Shown piece after piece: positions 42,329 to 54,409 of a DNA stretch of 64,000 nt; positions within the stretch are counted from its first letter, which is position 1; each line of letters opens with the position of its first letter. Location: contig NC_081412.1 in assembly GCF_030272615.1 (NCBI RefSeq), positions 477,747,657-477,811,656 on the forward strand, given 5' to 3'. Origin of the DNA: Cryptomeria japonica. Its lineage: Eukaryota; Streptophyta; Pinopsida; Cupressales; Cupressaceae. The notes beneath the pieces were generated by a model, which worked only from the letters and a program-made list of their open reading frames with translations, did not search any database and was not told the DNA's origin. A program made the position numbers and the translations under genes.

Positions 42329-44300
42329 TGGTGGAGGAGCACCTAACTTTGCCCATACTCCATTTTTGGTATTTTTCATGCTTTAGTGTCTTGTTAGTTA
42401 TCCAATGTTGTCATAAGTTATTTTGAGTCATTTCATAGATGTTTGATCTCATTTTGTGCTTGAGAGATCAAGTTTTGTTTTCCTAAGGTTTGAGTTGTCA
42501 ATTTTTTGCTCCTAGGCCAAATAAGGCTAAAAAGTGGAAAATTCCCTTATAGGATTAGCCATGCTTTGGAAAGAATTGAAACATGTTTAGAAAGTGTTTT
42601 TAATCATTCATAGGTTATTTTGGAAGGTTGGTTGAGTTAGGTTGCTCAAATTGCCACTTGGAGCAACACGAGTTGTCATTCTTGCTTGTGAAAGTTGTCA
42701 TTTTGGACACTTTTTGTAAAAAGAAGACATAAATGTCTTATATCCATACATGACTTGGTAACTACCTTCTAGTAATATTTATATGCCTCCCTCTTCATGG
42801 TATAGGGTTGGCTTTTGTACTTTCTATCATAATCAATTGAAAGAGCAAGCATTTTTCTGACTTTTCTCATGTTTTGAACTCCTTTTGGACAACAGTCCAT
42901 ACAGGGGCTTCTCTTTTCCATACTGTACCTTTTGGGAAGTGAATTTGTTGTATATTCAATGCACTTTATGTAATTAGTTTGCAAGTTTTGCATTTGGAAG
43001 TTGGTTATAGAAAATAGTTTTCATTTTGCTCCTTGACTGCCTTGTCAAGGGTTTTGGACTCCAAAATGCATCAACTTATCTAAATCCAAATTTGGACTCC
43101 CATGGGTGGACTTAGACAAGTTGTATTGCATATTTATAGTGTAAATATTTCATATTTTGGTCAGGATTGTGCAAAAGAAGTGCTTTTGAGTATATGCTAG
43201 GCAAGTTGGAGATGGATTTGGCTAGCAAATGTGAACAAAGATCAAACTTGTTTGTGCTCAAAGGTCAATTTGAGTGAGAAAAATTGAGGAAGAGGTTGGC
43301 ACTGGTCACCTTGGAGTTTTAGAGATATTTGGAGCTCCAAATAGTGTTTACTATACCTTGTAAATGTGTCAAGTTATAGCTGGCAGTGAGCACCCTGTTT
43401 TGGGAATTTAATGTCTTTTTTAAGCCAAAATTGCTTTATAAATATGCTCATGCTTTGGAATCTTGTGATAAGTGTTGAAAATGTGTTTGGAGGTTGCTAC
43501 ATACCTTTGTGAAGTTTTCCATGAAGTTCTAACCATTCAAAGTGCAGATAAGACAGTGAATTAGCAGTGACAGTACATATAACAGTCATTTTATTGCCTT
43601 TTCCAGTTTGTATGTCAAATGTTTGATGTAATGTCATGCAGAGAAAAGTTGGAGAATAGTTCCAAATGATGTGGCAGAGGTTATATAAAATTTTTGAAGC
43701 TTGGTTTGTGGTGTAGGAGAGACTTTCTATGTTGTATGAGCAAAACCCTCTCAAAACCCTACTTCCTTGCCTAAAAATGTTGGCAGTCATTAAACTACCT
43801 TCTCAGGAGCTAAAACCATAAAAATCCTTGTGTTTGGACTTTTTTGACACCTTACAAGTTAGGTTCTATGGTGGTTATGGCCATCATTTCACCATACAAG
43901 CAAAATTCACTCAAATTAGGCCCCCTTGGTCTAGTAGCCTTTTAGCCCTGTTTTAACTAAAAGTTTGAACCCGATTGCTTCAAGAGTGTTAGAACCTTCC
44001 AAACTTTTGAAAGACAATTGAAATAAACACAATGAGACTAATTCAATCAACAGTGATAGTTAAGATACCATCTAGGGGTGTGGACCCTTGGTGGAGGGTT
44101 TGAGTAACATTGAAGAAATAAGCTTGAGCAAGGGAGTGTAGCAACATAATAGGGTGGTTGTTTGAGAAGAGGTGTGGGTGTTGAAGATTGATATTGCAAA
44201 CACTAATTGAACACACAAAAAAAGTATATCCTTTGGGTCCTTTTGATTGATTAAACCAATTTAGACTTATTGAGAAGCTTCTCACTCAATCTCCCTATCA
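42329..44300 (+). repeat. chromovirus 5' LTR
   Basis: This is 1972 bp, from TGGTGGAGGAGCACCTAA to CTCCCTATCA. A TATATAAAA box near 43682 is followed by a pyrimidine-rich R-like region (ACCCTCTCAAAACCCTACTT). Confidence 0.92.
43682..43690 (+). promoter_or_regulatory. chromovirus LTR TATA box candidate
   Basis: TATATAAAA lies about 40 bp upstream of GACTTTCTATG. The 3' LTR has TCTATAAAA at the equivalent place. A second AT box near 43437 is a weaker alternative. Confidence 0.55.
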
Positions 44301-44303
44301 TAG

Positions 44304-44315
44304 TGGTATCAGAGT
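44304..44315 (+). other. chromovirus primer binding site
   Basis: TGGTATCAGAGT begins three bases after the LTR; it complements the initiator Met tRNA 3' end. Confidence 0.9.
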
Positions 44316-44382
44316 TGAGAAAGATTCATGTGAAAAGAGAAAACCAATTGACTTAGGATTAATAAAATCCTTAGAAGAAAAC

Positions 44383-45490
44383 ATGGTGACTAACGCTGAG
44401 TTAGACAAGAAGGTCGAAGACCGAGAAGAAGAAAATAGAGTACTCAGGGAGAGGTTGGAGCAGCTAGCAATGAAACTAGTTGAAGTAGAGGTTAGGATTG
44501 AAGAAGTCAATGATAAGGTAGAAGATAAGGGAAAAATGGTGGAAATAGAAGATGAGGTTCCCATACCTAACCCTATTCTTGAGCAAGAACCATTCTTGAA
44601 GGCTTTGAGCACTATGAGTGGTAAAACCTTAGAGGGAGTGGCTCTTTTCAATGGAAAGATGTGTCCTAATGCTCTTATAGAATGGATTGAAGGCCTGGAA
44701 AACCATTTTGAATGTGATGGAATAACTGAAGCATAAAAGGTTAAAGTAGCAAAATCAAGGTTGAGAGGGGTAGCCTTAACTTGGTGGAAGTTCATCCAAG
44801 AGGAAAGGGTGAAAGAGGGTAAGAAACCAATAGCCACCTGGAAAGCAATGGTAACCAAAATTAGAGAAACCTATCTTCCTGAAGATTATGAAATCCAACT
44901 ACATAGGAAAAGACAAAACTTGAGACAAAAAGACTTAGATGTCAGTAGCTATATTGAGGAATTTCAAAAACTATGCATGAGATCCAAGGTAGTAGAGGAT
45001 GAGAGTATAAGAGTAGCAAGGTATTTGAATGGATTTAGATGGAACATACAAGAAGAGATGAGTTTGTTATGTCCACAAACAGTTCACAAGTGTTATCAAC
45101 TAGCACTCAAAGTGGAAGAGAAGAATAAGAAAAAGCAAGAACAAAGCAACAGAGGAAGAGATAGGGGAAGATATGGTAGAGGCCATAGAGGAAGTTTTGG
45201 TGGAAGAGGAGATCAAAGGTCCCAAGGAGAATCCAAACTTATTGAGCAAAGTGGGGATTCATATAGAAAGAGCAGCTATAGAGGAAAGGGATCTAGCAAC
45301 CCAGGTAGAGGTAGATCTAGTGGACCGAGCAGAGGGTCCTACTTCTCCACCATAAAATGCTACAATTGTTTGAAGTTGGGGCACCCTGCCTACAAATGTC
45401 CAAAGAAACCCACTTCATCACAAGGAGGTGAAAGAAAATTGCACTATGTGCAAGAAAATGTAGCAAGTAGTAAAGCTCATGAAGTGAGCT
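44383..45490 (+). pseudogene. gag: chromovirus Gag
   Basis: Starts at the ATG at 44383 (M-V-T-N-A-E-L-D). An N-terminal coiled coil (residues 5-60) precedes the capsid domain: L-R-G-V-A-L-T-W-W-K-F, Y-E-I-Q-L-H-R-K-R-Q-N and F-Q-K-L-C-M-R-S. An Arg/Gly/Ser-rich segment then leads to one intact knuckle, C-Y-N-C-L-K-L-G-H-P-A-Y-K-C. A TAA at 44734-44736 interrupts the frame where CAA fits (E-A-*-K-V). The rest is open into the protease. Confidence 0.88.
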
Positions 45491-45942
45491 TAACATCAGA
45501 AGATGGGGAGAGTTTGATGATGAGAAGAGTCTTGATAAAGGAGCCAATCAAGGAGGAACCTATTCAAAGAAGGTCATTATTTAGAATTAAGTTCAAGATC
45601 ATGGGAAAGGTATACAAGGTGGTCATTGATTCAGGATCCACATATAACATAGTTTCAGAAGAAGCAGTGAGGAAACTCAAGCTAGAAAGAATCCCTCGCA
45701 CACATCCCTATAGAGTCACATGGTTGAATAGGGAGCAGCATGTTCTTGTCAATGAACAAACATGGGTAGAATTAACTATAGGAGGTATCAAGATAAGTTC
45801 TTATACGATATTCTTCCAATGGATGCTTGCCATCTACTTCTTGGTAGACCTTGGCAATTTGACAGGAAAGCCATACACGATGGTGAAAAGAACTCCTACT
45901 CATTTTAGAAGGATTGTGTTACATACAAAATTCAGTCTATAA
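45491..45942 (+). pseudogene. pro: chromovirus aspartic protease
   Basis: V-V-I-D-S-G-S-T-Y-N-I-V-S carries an intact D-S-G active site. The second lobe (D-A-C-H-L-L-L-G-R-P-W-Q-F-D) is read only after a one-base frameshift near 45810. Confidence 0.85.
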
Positions 45943-47051
45943 ATGAAGAGAAAGAGGGCAGTAGGTCAAAGAATCAAAAAAATTTAATAGTGAATGAGAA
46001 AGAGTTTATCAACACACTTGAAGCGGGTGAAGGAGTGGGATTTGCACTCATAGTGACACCCAAGGAATAAAAGAAGGAGAAGAAGGTTGAAATACCACAA
46101 GAAGTGCAACAAATACTTGATAACTTTGAAGAAATTATAAGGGATGGAACACCTGCAACCTTACCACCTCCTAGAGCCATTAGCCATCAAATAGACTTCA
46201 TCTCAGGAGCCTCTTTACCAAACAAAGCAGCCTATAAGATGACACCTGAGAAAAATAAATAAATGGCAAGACAAGTGCAAGAACTCCTAGAACAAAATTT
46301 GATAAGAAAGAGTATAAGTCCTTGTGCAGCACCTGCAGTTTTAGCACTTAAGAAAGGAGGTACATGGAGATTATGCACAAATTCAAGAGCCATTAATAGA
46401 ATCACTATTAGGTATAGATTTCCTATTCCAAGGATTGAGGATTTGATGGATTATTTGGGAAGTGCAATGTATTTCACAAAAATTGACCTCAATAGTGGTT
46501 ATCACCAGATCAGGATAAAAGAAGGCGATGAATGGAAAACAACCTTCAAAACAAATGAGGGTCTTTATGAGTGGCTAGTTATGCCATTTGGTCTTTCTAA
46601 TGCCCCAAGTACATTCATGAGACTCATGAATGAAGTGTTGCATGATTTCATTGGTAAATTTGTAGTGGTGTACTTAGATGACATTCTAATATTCAGTAAA
46701 ACTAAAGAAGAGCATTTGAAGCATCTTAAAATTGTTTTGAACAAATTATATGATGAACAACTGGCAATCAATTTGGAAAAGTGTGATTTTATGAAACGGG
46801 AATTGGTTTATCTTGGCTTTGTGATCTCAAGTGGAGATTTGAAAATGGATAAAACCAAGGTGGAAGCCATCACAAATTGGCCTACACCCAAATCAGCAAG
46901 TGATGTCCGAATTTTTCATGGCTTGGCACAGTTCTACAGGAAGTTCATCAAAGGGTTTAGTGAAATTTGTGCACCAATGCTTGATACTATAAAAGGTGGA
47001 GTTAAGGTAAAGTTTTAGTGGATAGATGCAATAAATAAGGGGTTTGAACTT
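45943..47051 (+). pseudogene. rt: chromovirus reverse transcriptase
   Basis: After the linker (stops at 46068 and 46260) the open frame from 46263 covers the [26 protein letters not shown] (first Asp), [20 protein letters not shown], and the intact active-site box [17 protein letters not shown] and the tail [10 protein letters not shown] follow. The TAG at 47016 falls between RT and RNase H, where CAG would restore F-Q-W. Confidence 0.92.
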
Positions 47052-47460
47052 TTGAAAACAAAGGCCGCTTCTCAACCAGTGCTTATACTTCCTAGTTTTG
47101 ACAAGTTATTTACTATTGAATGTGATGCTAGTAATATTGTAGTAGGTGCGGTGTTGAGTCGGGATAATAGACCTGTAGCTTTCTTTAGTGAAAAATTAAA
47201 TGATGCTAAGAAGAAGTACTCTTCCTATGATTTGGAACTATATGCTTTAGTTCAAGCACTTAGAAAGTGGAGACATTATCTGCTTCCAAAGGAGTTTGTT
47301 GTTTATACAGATAATCAGGCTTTGAGTTTCTTGAATTCACAAGATAAGTTAAATCATAGGCATGTTAAATGGGTTGAGTACTTACAATCATACACTTTTA
47401 CTCTTAAGCACAAGAAAGGACAATGCAATAAAGTATCAGATGCTTTGAGTAGAAGGCTTC
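47052..47460 (+). pseudogene. rnh: chromovirus RNase H
   Basis: F-T-I-E-C-D-A-S-N-I-V-V-G-A-V-L-S carries the first Asp; Y-D-L-E-L-Y-A-L-V the Glu; V-V-Y-T-D-N-Q-A-L the second Asp; K-V-S-D-A-L-S-R the last. All four catalytic acids remain. The frame is open across the domain. Confidence 0.92.
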
Positions 47461-48528
47461 TAATAGTGCAAGAAGTACAGGTTCAGAGTATTGGCATAGA
47501 GTGCTTCCAAGGACTGTATCCTGATGATGAATATTTTGCAGCCATCTATAAGGTTTGCCAAGCATTTGATAATTCTTTTCATAGTGAATATGTTGATTAT
47601 ACTTTGCAAAATGGTTTTTTATTTAAAGGTGGGCAGTTGTGTGTTCCTAAAAGCTCAATGAGGGAGAATCTGATTCAAGAAAAGCACAATGGGTGTTTGA
47701 GTGGGCATTTTGCTCTCAACAAAACAATGGAGTTGGTGCAACTCTATTATTGGCCTAAAATGCAGCGATATGTTAGAAGGTATGTGGAGAAATGTATGGT
47801 TTGTCAGAAGGCAAAAGGTACTACTTCTAATGTTGGTCTTTATCAGCCTCTTCCAATTCCTACAAGGCCTTGGGAATATGTTAGCATGGATTTTGTGGTA
47901 GGCTTACCTAAGACTAAAGCTAGTTTTGATAGCATTTTTATGATTGTGGATAGATTTAGTAAAATGACACACTTTGTTCCTTGCAAAAATACACATGATG
48001 CTAGTCATATAGCCTATTTTTTTTTGAAGTAAGTGATTAGAATCCACGGTTTACCTTCTAGCATTGTTCTAGATCGAGATGTAAAGTTTCTTGGCCATTT
48101 TTGGAAGACATTGTGGAAAAGATTGGGTACTAATCTTTCTTTTGGTTTAGCTTATCACCCACAGACTGATGGCCAAATTGAGGTGGTCAATAAGACTCTT
48201 GGAAACCTCTTAAGGTGTTTTGACAAAGGAATATGGCCAAAGTTGGGATCAGCTCATCCATCAAGCATAATTTGCATATAATGATAGTGTTAACAGGTCA
48301 ACTGGTAAGAGTCCCTTTGAGATTGTTTATGGTATGCACCCAAGGGGTGTCATGGAGTTAAGGGATATTGGTAACTTGCAACAAAAGAGTGGTACAACAA
48401 ATGACATAGCTAAATAAATGAAGGAAGTTCATGAGCAAGTGAGAAAGACTCTTTGAGATACCTCACAGAAAGTGAAAGCTAGAGTGGATGCATCAAAGAG
48501 GGATGTTTAATTTTCAGTTGGAGACTTT
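47461..48528 (+). pseudogene. int: chromovirus integrase
   Basis: The zinc finger is intact: H-N-G-C-L-S-G-H, then C-M-V-C. The catalytic core begins P-W-E-Y-V-S-M-D-F-V-V-G-L-P (first Asp) and continues V-L-D-R-D-V-K-F-L-G-H-F-W (second Asp) and Y-H-P-Q-T-D-G-Q-I-E-V-V-N (Glu). Stops at 48030, near 48412, 48453 (TGA for CGA) and 48508 (TAA for CAA), and a frameshift near 48245. Without these it would read through to the chromodomain. Confidence 0.9.
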
Positions 48529-48966
48529 GTGGTGGTGCATTTGAACAAGTCTAGATTGCCAAAGGGATTTCCCAGCAAGCTTCGAATGAGGCGGATAGGT
48601 CCTTGCAAGATATTGGCTAAGTATGGTTCTAATGCCTATAAAATTGATTTGCCAATTGATCTTTCTTTGTCTCCTATTTTCAATGTTTCAGATTTGGTGG
48701 CATTCAAAGGTCAGCTTCCTAAGGAGGATGATAGAGTTTCAAATGTTCACAAGTCACTTTCAGACCTATCTTTGCCTCCTCCATCCATTCCTCAAGCTGA
48801 ACAGGTGTTGGACTCAAGAGTTTACAAGAGGACTCGCCATCAAGTGTACATGGAGCATCTCATTAAGTGGAAAGATAAACCACTTTCAGAAGCCACTTGG
48901 GTACTTGATTCTAAGTTCTCTAAGTCTTTAATTCCTTCTTCTTTTCTTCCTCATGGAGCTACATGA
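48529..48966 (+). pseudogene. chromovirus integrase C-terminus with chromodomain
   Basis: R-R-I-G-P-C-K-I-L-A-K-Y-G-S-N-A-Y is the GPY/F-type module; V-L-D-S-R-V-Y-K-R-T-R-H then L-I-K-W-K-D-K-P-L-S-E-A-T-W-V is a chromodomain-like fold that would steer integration to marked chromatin. The 145-residue frame is open and ends in TGA at 48966, about 15 bp before the polypurine tract. Confidence 0.88.
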
Positions 48967-48977
48967 CTTCTTTGTCT

Positions 48978-48988
48978 TTGGGGGAGCA
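48978..48988 (+). other. chromovirus polypurine tract
   Basis: TTGGGGGAGCA directly before the 3' LTR start TGGAGCAGGAGC. Confidence 0.8.
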
Positions 48989-50934
48989 TGGAGCAGGAGC
49001 ACCTAGCTTTTCCTATACTCTCCATTTTTGGTATTTTTCATGCTTTAGTGTCTTGTTAGTTTTGCAATTTTTTCATAATTTGTTTTGAGTCATTTCATAT
49101 ATGTTTGATCTATTTTTTTTCTTGAGAGATCAAATTTTGTTTTCCTAAGGTTTGAGTTGTCAGTTTTGTGCTCCTAGGCCAAATAAGGCTGAAAAGTGGA
49201 AAATTGCCTTATAGGATTAGCCATGCTTTGGAAAGCATTGAAACATGTCTAGAAAGTGTTTTTAATCATTTGTAGTTGATTTTGGAAGTTTGGTTGAGTT
49301 AGATTTCTCAAATTACCACTTGGAACAACAAAAGTTGTCATTCTTGCTTGTGAAAGTTGTCATTTTAGACACTTTTTGTAAAAAGAAGACATAAATGCCT
49401 TATGTCCATATAGGAATTGGTAACTACCTTCCAGTATAGGATTGGCTTTTGTACTTTCTATCATAATCAATTGAAAGAGCAAGCATTTTTCTTACTTTTC
49501 TCATGTTTTGAACTCCTTTTGGATAGTACTCTGTACTGGGGCTTCTCTTTTCTGTAATGTACCTTTTGGGAATTGAATTTGTTGTATATTCAATGCACTT
49601 TATGTAATTAGTTTGTGGGTTTTGCATTTGGAAGTTGGTTGTACAAAATAGTTTTCATTTTGCTCCTTGACTGCCCTGTCAAGGGTTTTGGACTCCAAAA
49701 TGCATCAACTTGTCTAAATCCAGGTTTGGGCTCCCATGGGTGGACTTAGAAAAGTTATATTACATATGTACAGTGTAAATATTTCATATCTTGGTCAGGA
49801 TTGTGCAAAAGAAGTGCTTTTGAGTATATGTTAGGCAAGTTGGAGATGGATTTGGCTAGCAAATGTGAACAAAGATCAAACTTGTTTGTGCTCAAAGGTC
49901 AATTTGAGTGAGAAAAATTGAGGAAGAGATTTTTACTAGTAACCTTGGAGTTTTAGATACATTTGGATCTCCAAACAATATTTACTATACCTTGTAAAAG
50001 TGTCAAGTTATAGCTGGCAGCGAGCACCCTGTTTTGAGAATTTAATATCTTTTTGAAGCCAAAATTGTTTTATGAATATGTTCATGCTTTGGAATCTTGT
50101 GCCAAGTGTTGAAAATGTTTTTTGAGGTTTCTACATAACTTGGTGAAGTTTTCCATGAAGTTCTAACCATTCAAAGTGCAGATAAGACAGTGAATTAGCA
50201 GTGACAGTGCATATAACAGTCATTTTATTGCCTTTTCTAGTTTGTATGGAAAATGTTTGATGTAATTTCATGCAAGGAAGAGTTAGAGAATAGTTCCAAA
50301 TGATGTGTTAGAGGTTCTATAAAATTTTGGAAGCTTGGTTTGTGGTGCAAAAGAGACTTTCTATGTTGTATGAGCAAAATCCTCTCAAAACCCTACTTCC
50401 TTGCCTAAAAATGTGGACAGTCATTAAACTACCTTCTCAGGAAATAAAATCATAAAAATCCTTATGTTTTGACCTTTTTGAAACCTTACAAGTCAGGTTC
50501 CATGGTGGTTATGGCCATCGTTGCACCATACAAGCAAAATTCACTCAAATTAGGCCTTCTCGGGTTAGTAGCCTTTTAGCCTTGTTTTAACTAAAAGTTT
50601 GAACCCTATTGCTTAAAGGGTGTTAGAACCTTCCAAACTTTTGAAAGACAGTTTAAATACATACAATGATCCTAATTCAATCAACAGTGATAGTTAAGAT
50701 ACCATCTAGGGGTGTGGACCCTTGGTGGAGGGTTTGAGTAACATTGAGGAAATAAGCTTGAGCAAGGGAGTGTAACAACATAATAGGGCGGTTGTTTGAG
50801 AAAAGGTGTGGGTGTTGAAGATTGATATTGCAAACACTAATTGAACATAAAAAAAAAGCATATCCTTTGGGTCATTTTGATTCATTAAACAAATTTAGAC
50901 TTATTGAGCAGCGTCTCACTCAATCTCCCTATCA
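48989..50934 (+). repeat. chromovirus 3' LTR
   Basis: This is 1946 bp, alignable with the 5' LTR throughout; substitutions are mainly transitions with a few indels. Confidence 0.93.
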
Positions 50935-50939
50935 CCTCC

Positions 50940-51562
50940 CTAGCAAAAACGACAAGCATAGCAAAAATTCAAAAAAATTCAGAGCGGGAAAAAGTTGCAG
51001 AGCTCATGAAGATTTGTTATGTGCACAAGATTTAGGTGGTACAAGTTATTTTCCATTTTGATGCACAAATATTTTTGAATTTGTATATTTTCACCGCTAT
51101 AGCTGAGTAGTCCCCATTTTTGAAACTTTTGGGGCTTCATTCAGGCTCATACAAACTCCTTTTCGAGTGTTTTTTTTTTAAGTGCATAATATTTTGTCTA
51201 CTTCACTTTGATGCTATCAATTTGTAGTGATTGTGGGTAGAAATATCACTTTCAAAACTTGGTCTTTTTAGGCCTATTTTGGCATATGTTCTACTTAGAT
51301 CTTAGTCAAATCTTTTGCATCAGCCATTTAAGTCTATTATAGCCTACTTAAGGAATTTGTATACATTTAAATTATAATTCCACTTTTCCTTTGTTTTGTA
51401 AGTGGCCATTGTAGTTGCACTAAGTATAAAATGCCAAATTATCATTTTTTTTTAATTTTTTTAAATTTTTGGGGGCGAAGGGGTCTTCGATTGAGTGAAT
51501 TTGGGGAAGGGAGGTGTCTTGTGTGATTGTGCCTCTCTCTATATCTTGCACTCTTTTCATTT
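50940..51562. other. non-coding junction between LINE 5' end and copia leader
   Basis: The left end continues the LINE (ORF1 N terminus or 5' UTR, - strand). The right end is the leader of the copia derivative. The boundary is not visible; no copia 5' LTR is present. An AT-rich tract lies near 51450-51470. Confidence 0.4.
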
Positions 51563-52539
51563 ATGGGTTCTCCTAAATCTCCACTTCTAACTCCACATAA
51601 TTATGCATCATAGAAAATTAAAGCATGGAGTAAATCAATGGAAAAAGGACTAACTCGTTAAATTGATGGAAAAGTTGAAGCACCATCAAATCCTAAGGAT
51701 AATCCAAATTATCAATGGAATGGCTCACTAAAAATACTATGGCTCTTGGATCTTTGAGGAAGTATTTATCAAATGATCTTATCTTTCATATTGATAAGTA
51801 TATATTGACAATTAAAGATGCTTGGGAAAAGCTTGGTCAATTGTATGGAAAAGTTGATGAGATTAGGGATTACAATTTTGACAAAGATCTCACAAATTTA
51901 AATCCTAAGGATTTTGACACAATCCAAGACTATGTAACTAAGGCTAATGATCTAATAATACAACTCAAGGATTATGGCATTCATAAGAAGGATGCACAAT
52001 TAGTCTTCAATTTGTTGGACAAACTTCAGAGTATGTGGCTTTTGTTTCTAGTTTCCAAAATCATCGATTGACAATGGGGAGTTCCTATACTACACAATCC
52101 TTTGATTCATTCATAGAGATATGATGCTTGAACAAGTAAATTTGAACACAATGGGTATTCTCATGGAGTCATCCAAGTCACATGCCTTGGTGGCTAATCA
52201 TGAGAAAGGTTCCAACAAGAAGTAGAAGCAAGCAAATCCAAAGCCACGAAATGATAGAGCACGATCTTCCTCACCTAAACAAAAGGATTTTGCATCCTCT
52301 CCTAAGGGGAAATTAGATAAGAAAGAGAAGGTTACTTGTTCATATTGCAAGAAGTTAGAACATTATGAACACCATCATTACAAGAAGGATATTGATGAAT
52401 TGAAGCATCTTCTTGAGAAGAATAGAATCAATTTGCCTTCTAGAATGTCTACTTTATCTTCTTCTTCCAAACAAGAATAATTTGATAAGAGAGAGAGTCA
52501 CACTTTTGGGACAAGTATATGACAAGATCTTTATACTAC
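51563..52539 (+). pseudogene. gag: copia derivative Gag (UBN2-type) with zinc knuckle
   Basis: M-G-S-P-K-S-P-L-L-T-P-H-N-Y starts at 51563. After two stops (near 51611 and 51659) and a frameshift near 51715 comes T-M-A-L-G-S-L-R-K-Y-L-S-N-D-L, then D-A-W-E-K-L-G-Q-L-Y-G, the UBN2 Gag domain. A knuckle-like C-S-Y-C-K-K-L-E-H-Y-E-H-H (52340) lacks the final Cys. Several further stops follow. Confidence 0.8.
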
Positions 52540-53578
52540 TGCATGTCATGATTCAAGCAGATGGCTTCTAGATTTAGGAGCTTCTCATCATATGGCATCT
52601 TTGTAGTCTATGTTATCTTCATTTGAGCCTTGCAACATGCCACCAATTTTGATGGGAAATCATATGTATATGAATGTGATTGTGAAAGGGTCTATTTATA
52701 TTGGGGATGGCACCTTCAATGATGTGTTGTGTGTACCTCACTTGCTAAACAATCTTATTTCCATCTATCAAATCACTCATGGCGCAACAACGAAGACTGT
52801 GGATTTGACACCTGATTCACTTATCATTAGAGACATGGAGAGTAGAGCTATCCTTGCTACTAGGATGGTGGATCATGCATCTCAATTGTACTCCTTTTTA
52901 TATGTTGTTCCTAGTGATGACTTTTATTCTTCAAATGATGATCACACTTCTAGTGTGGATTGTGATATTGAGGAGAACTTTGGTTACTTGAACTTGGGTG
53001 TTCTTGCATGAGCTCTAGTTCTTGAGCTTTGCATTTCAACTCCTCCTATTGATATCACATCTACTATTTCTCCTTATGATGATTGTGTTACTATAGTTTT
53101 GGCCTCTTGTGATTCAGTCAAGTAGGATATACCTTGTCTTCCAGATACCATTCCTTGGGATGACTACTTGACAAATATTGCAGGTTTGTTTGTGGAGTCC
53201 TACATTGAAAATTTAGGAGACATAATTGATGATATTCATATACTCTTTGATGGAGATGATCCTTTTTCAAGTTGTGAGGGAGCACTTTGACCCTCTTGTT
53301 ATTCTCTACATGATCATTCTTTTGAGTTTGATGTGATTGTAGATACTTGTGTACAACATTTGGAGGATGTCTCTTTATATTTAGAGGAGACATTTGAGCC
53401 TTCGAATCATGTTCTTCATTCATCTTCACTAGATCCTGGATTGTCTTTTTCAACAATGTGGCCTAGTAAACTTGATTTGGAGGGGGCAACTTTCAACATC
53501 GACATGGGGACACTTGAGAAAATGTTTGAGACTCCATACATCTTGAGATTTCTTCCTACATCTTCATTTCAAGATTGA
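52540..53578 (+). pseudogene. copia protease, pre-integrase segment and acidic extension
   Basis: Single frame throughout with four in-frame stops (52603, 53009, 53123, 53288). S-S-R-W-L-L-D-L-G-A-S-H-H-M is the protease active site with D-L-G for D-S-G. D-V-L-C-V-P-H-L-L-N-N-L-I-S-I is the typical copia segment before integrase. After residue ~150 the integrase that should follow is absent; instead an Asp/Glu-rich, unfamiliar sequence of ~190 residues runs to TGA at 53576 (I-I-D-D-I-H-I-L-F-D-G-D-D). Its function is unknown. Confidence 0.72.
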
Positions 53579-53984
53579 GAAGACATCATGCATACACCTT
53601 TGGTTTTGTTTCTTCCTAAGGGGAGGAATGTTATTTTTTGATCATGGAGCAACTTCTTCATTCAGTTTTGAACTTCTACCATTGGTGCACATTCTACATT
53701 GGGGAGGGGGGGAACTACATGGTCTCTTTTCTTTTCTCTTGCGGGGGGGGGGGGGGGGGGGGAACTTTTTCCTTACATGGGTTTTTTCCTTCTCATTCTT
53801 CTTTGAGAGTTCTTTTATGTTTTCATCTCTCCTTTGGGGGGGGAGTTTTTTCCCACTAGGTTTTCTCCCTTTCTCAATTTGTGAGAGATTGCATTGCATT
53901 TGTACATGGGTACCTAACATGGATTAGTAGCTAGAACCCATCTTGCATTGTAATCTTGAGTCTACAATCCCCTAAGTTGCACTT
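53579..53984 (+). repeat. 3' untranslated region with G-rich tracts
   Basis: Holds a purine tract (AAGGGGAGGAATG) near 53618 and three G runs: 9 bp at about 53704, 20 bp at 53743-53762, and 8 or more at about 53837. G runs of this length can form quadruplexes and are also where sequence assembly is least reliable. Confidence 0.7.
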
Positions 53985-53993
53985 AAGGGGAGG

Positions 53994-54409
53994 TGTTTGT
54001 GTAATTAAGGCATTTTACCTTGGTTTATTCTTTCCTAGGTCCTAATTACACTTTACTTAAGCTTATTTAGGGAATTACATAGGAGTAGTTGGATCATCTC
54101 CACTTTAGGTAGACATATCACTTTATCACTTTATCATATCCACCTTTCTTGGTTGCACTTTTCCACTTTAGGTGGAATGATAGATTTTCGCTCTACTTAT
54201 CATGTTGAGACAATAACACTTATCATTGTCTCATTAACTCACCTTGGCTATATAACCAACCAGATTTCCAATGTACATTAGTCTAGTCCAACTTATTGTA
54301 TCTTTGATGAGAATACAATTTGTTCTTATCTCTATTGTTCTCTCTTGTTATTGTGTTATTCAATAGGCCTTTAGATCTTGGGTGCCTATTTCCATAGTCA
54401 TTTCTTACA
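53994..54409 (+). repeat. copia derivative 3' LTR
   Basis: From TGTTTGTGTAATTAAGG, after polypurine AAGGGGAGG (53985-53993), to TTTCTTACA. TATATAAC box at 54249-54255. The 3' half matches 2643-2898. Confidence 0.82.

Larger units (their letters stand above)
42329..50934 (+). mobile_element. Ty3/gypsy chromovirus, full length, degenerate
   Basis: 8.6 kb with 1.95-kb LTRs, a Met primer site, gag, protease, RT, RNase H, integrase and a C-terminal chromodomain, then polypurine tract. RT ([20 protein letters not shown]) and RNase H (LNHRHVKWVEYLQSYTF) are of the CRM/Galadriel-like chromovirus type. About ten lesions interrupt it. LTRs differ at roughly one base in ten by eye, so it is the oldest of the datable insertions. 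Confidence 0.95.
51563..54409 (+). mobile_element. gag-protease-only Ty1/copia derivative, 5'-truncated
   Basis: Contains copia gag, zinc knuckle, protease and gag-pre-integrase-like sequence, then an acidic extension, a polypurine tract and a 416-bp LTR. Integrase, RT and RNase H are missing, and there is no 5' LTR. The LTR is of the same family as 2643-2898. Confidence 0.8.

Noticed and set aside
44298-44858. 186-residue - strand ORF opposite chromovirus gag
   Set aside because: It lies exactly opposite conserved Gag codons and has no domain of its own.
53618-53650. LTR start at TGTTATTTTTTGATC after AAGGGGAGGAA
   Set aside because: The tract looks right, but the LTR end and the match to 2643-2898 fit the later start at 53994; the earlier one may be an older or internal copy.
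53628-53927. ORFs through the poly-G tracts
   Set aside because: Gly runs from homopolymers; no domain, and located in a 3' untranslated region.
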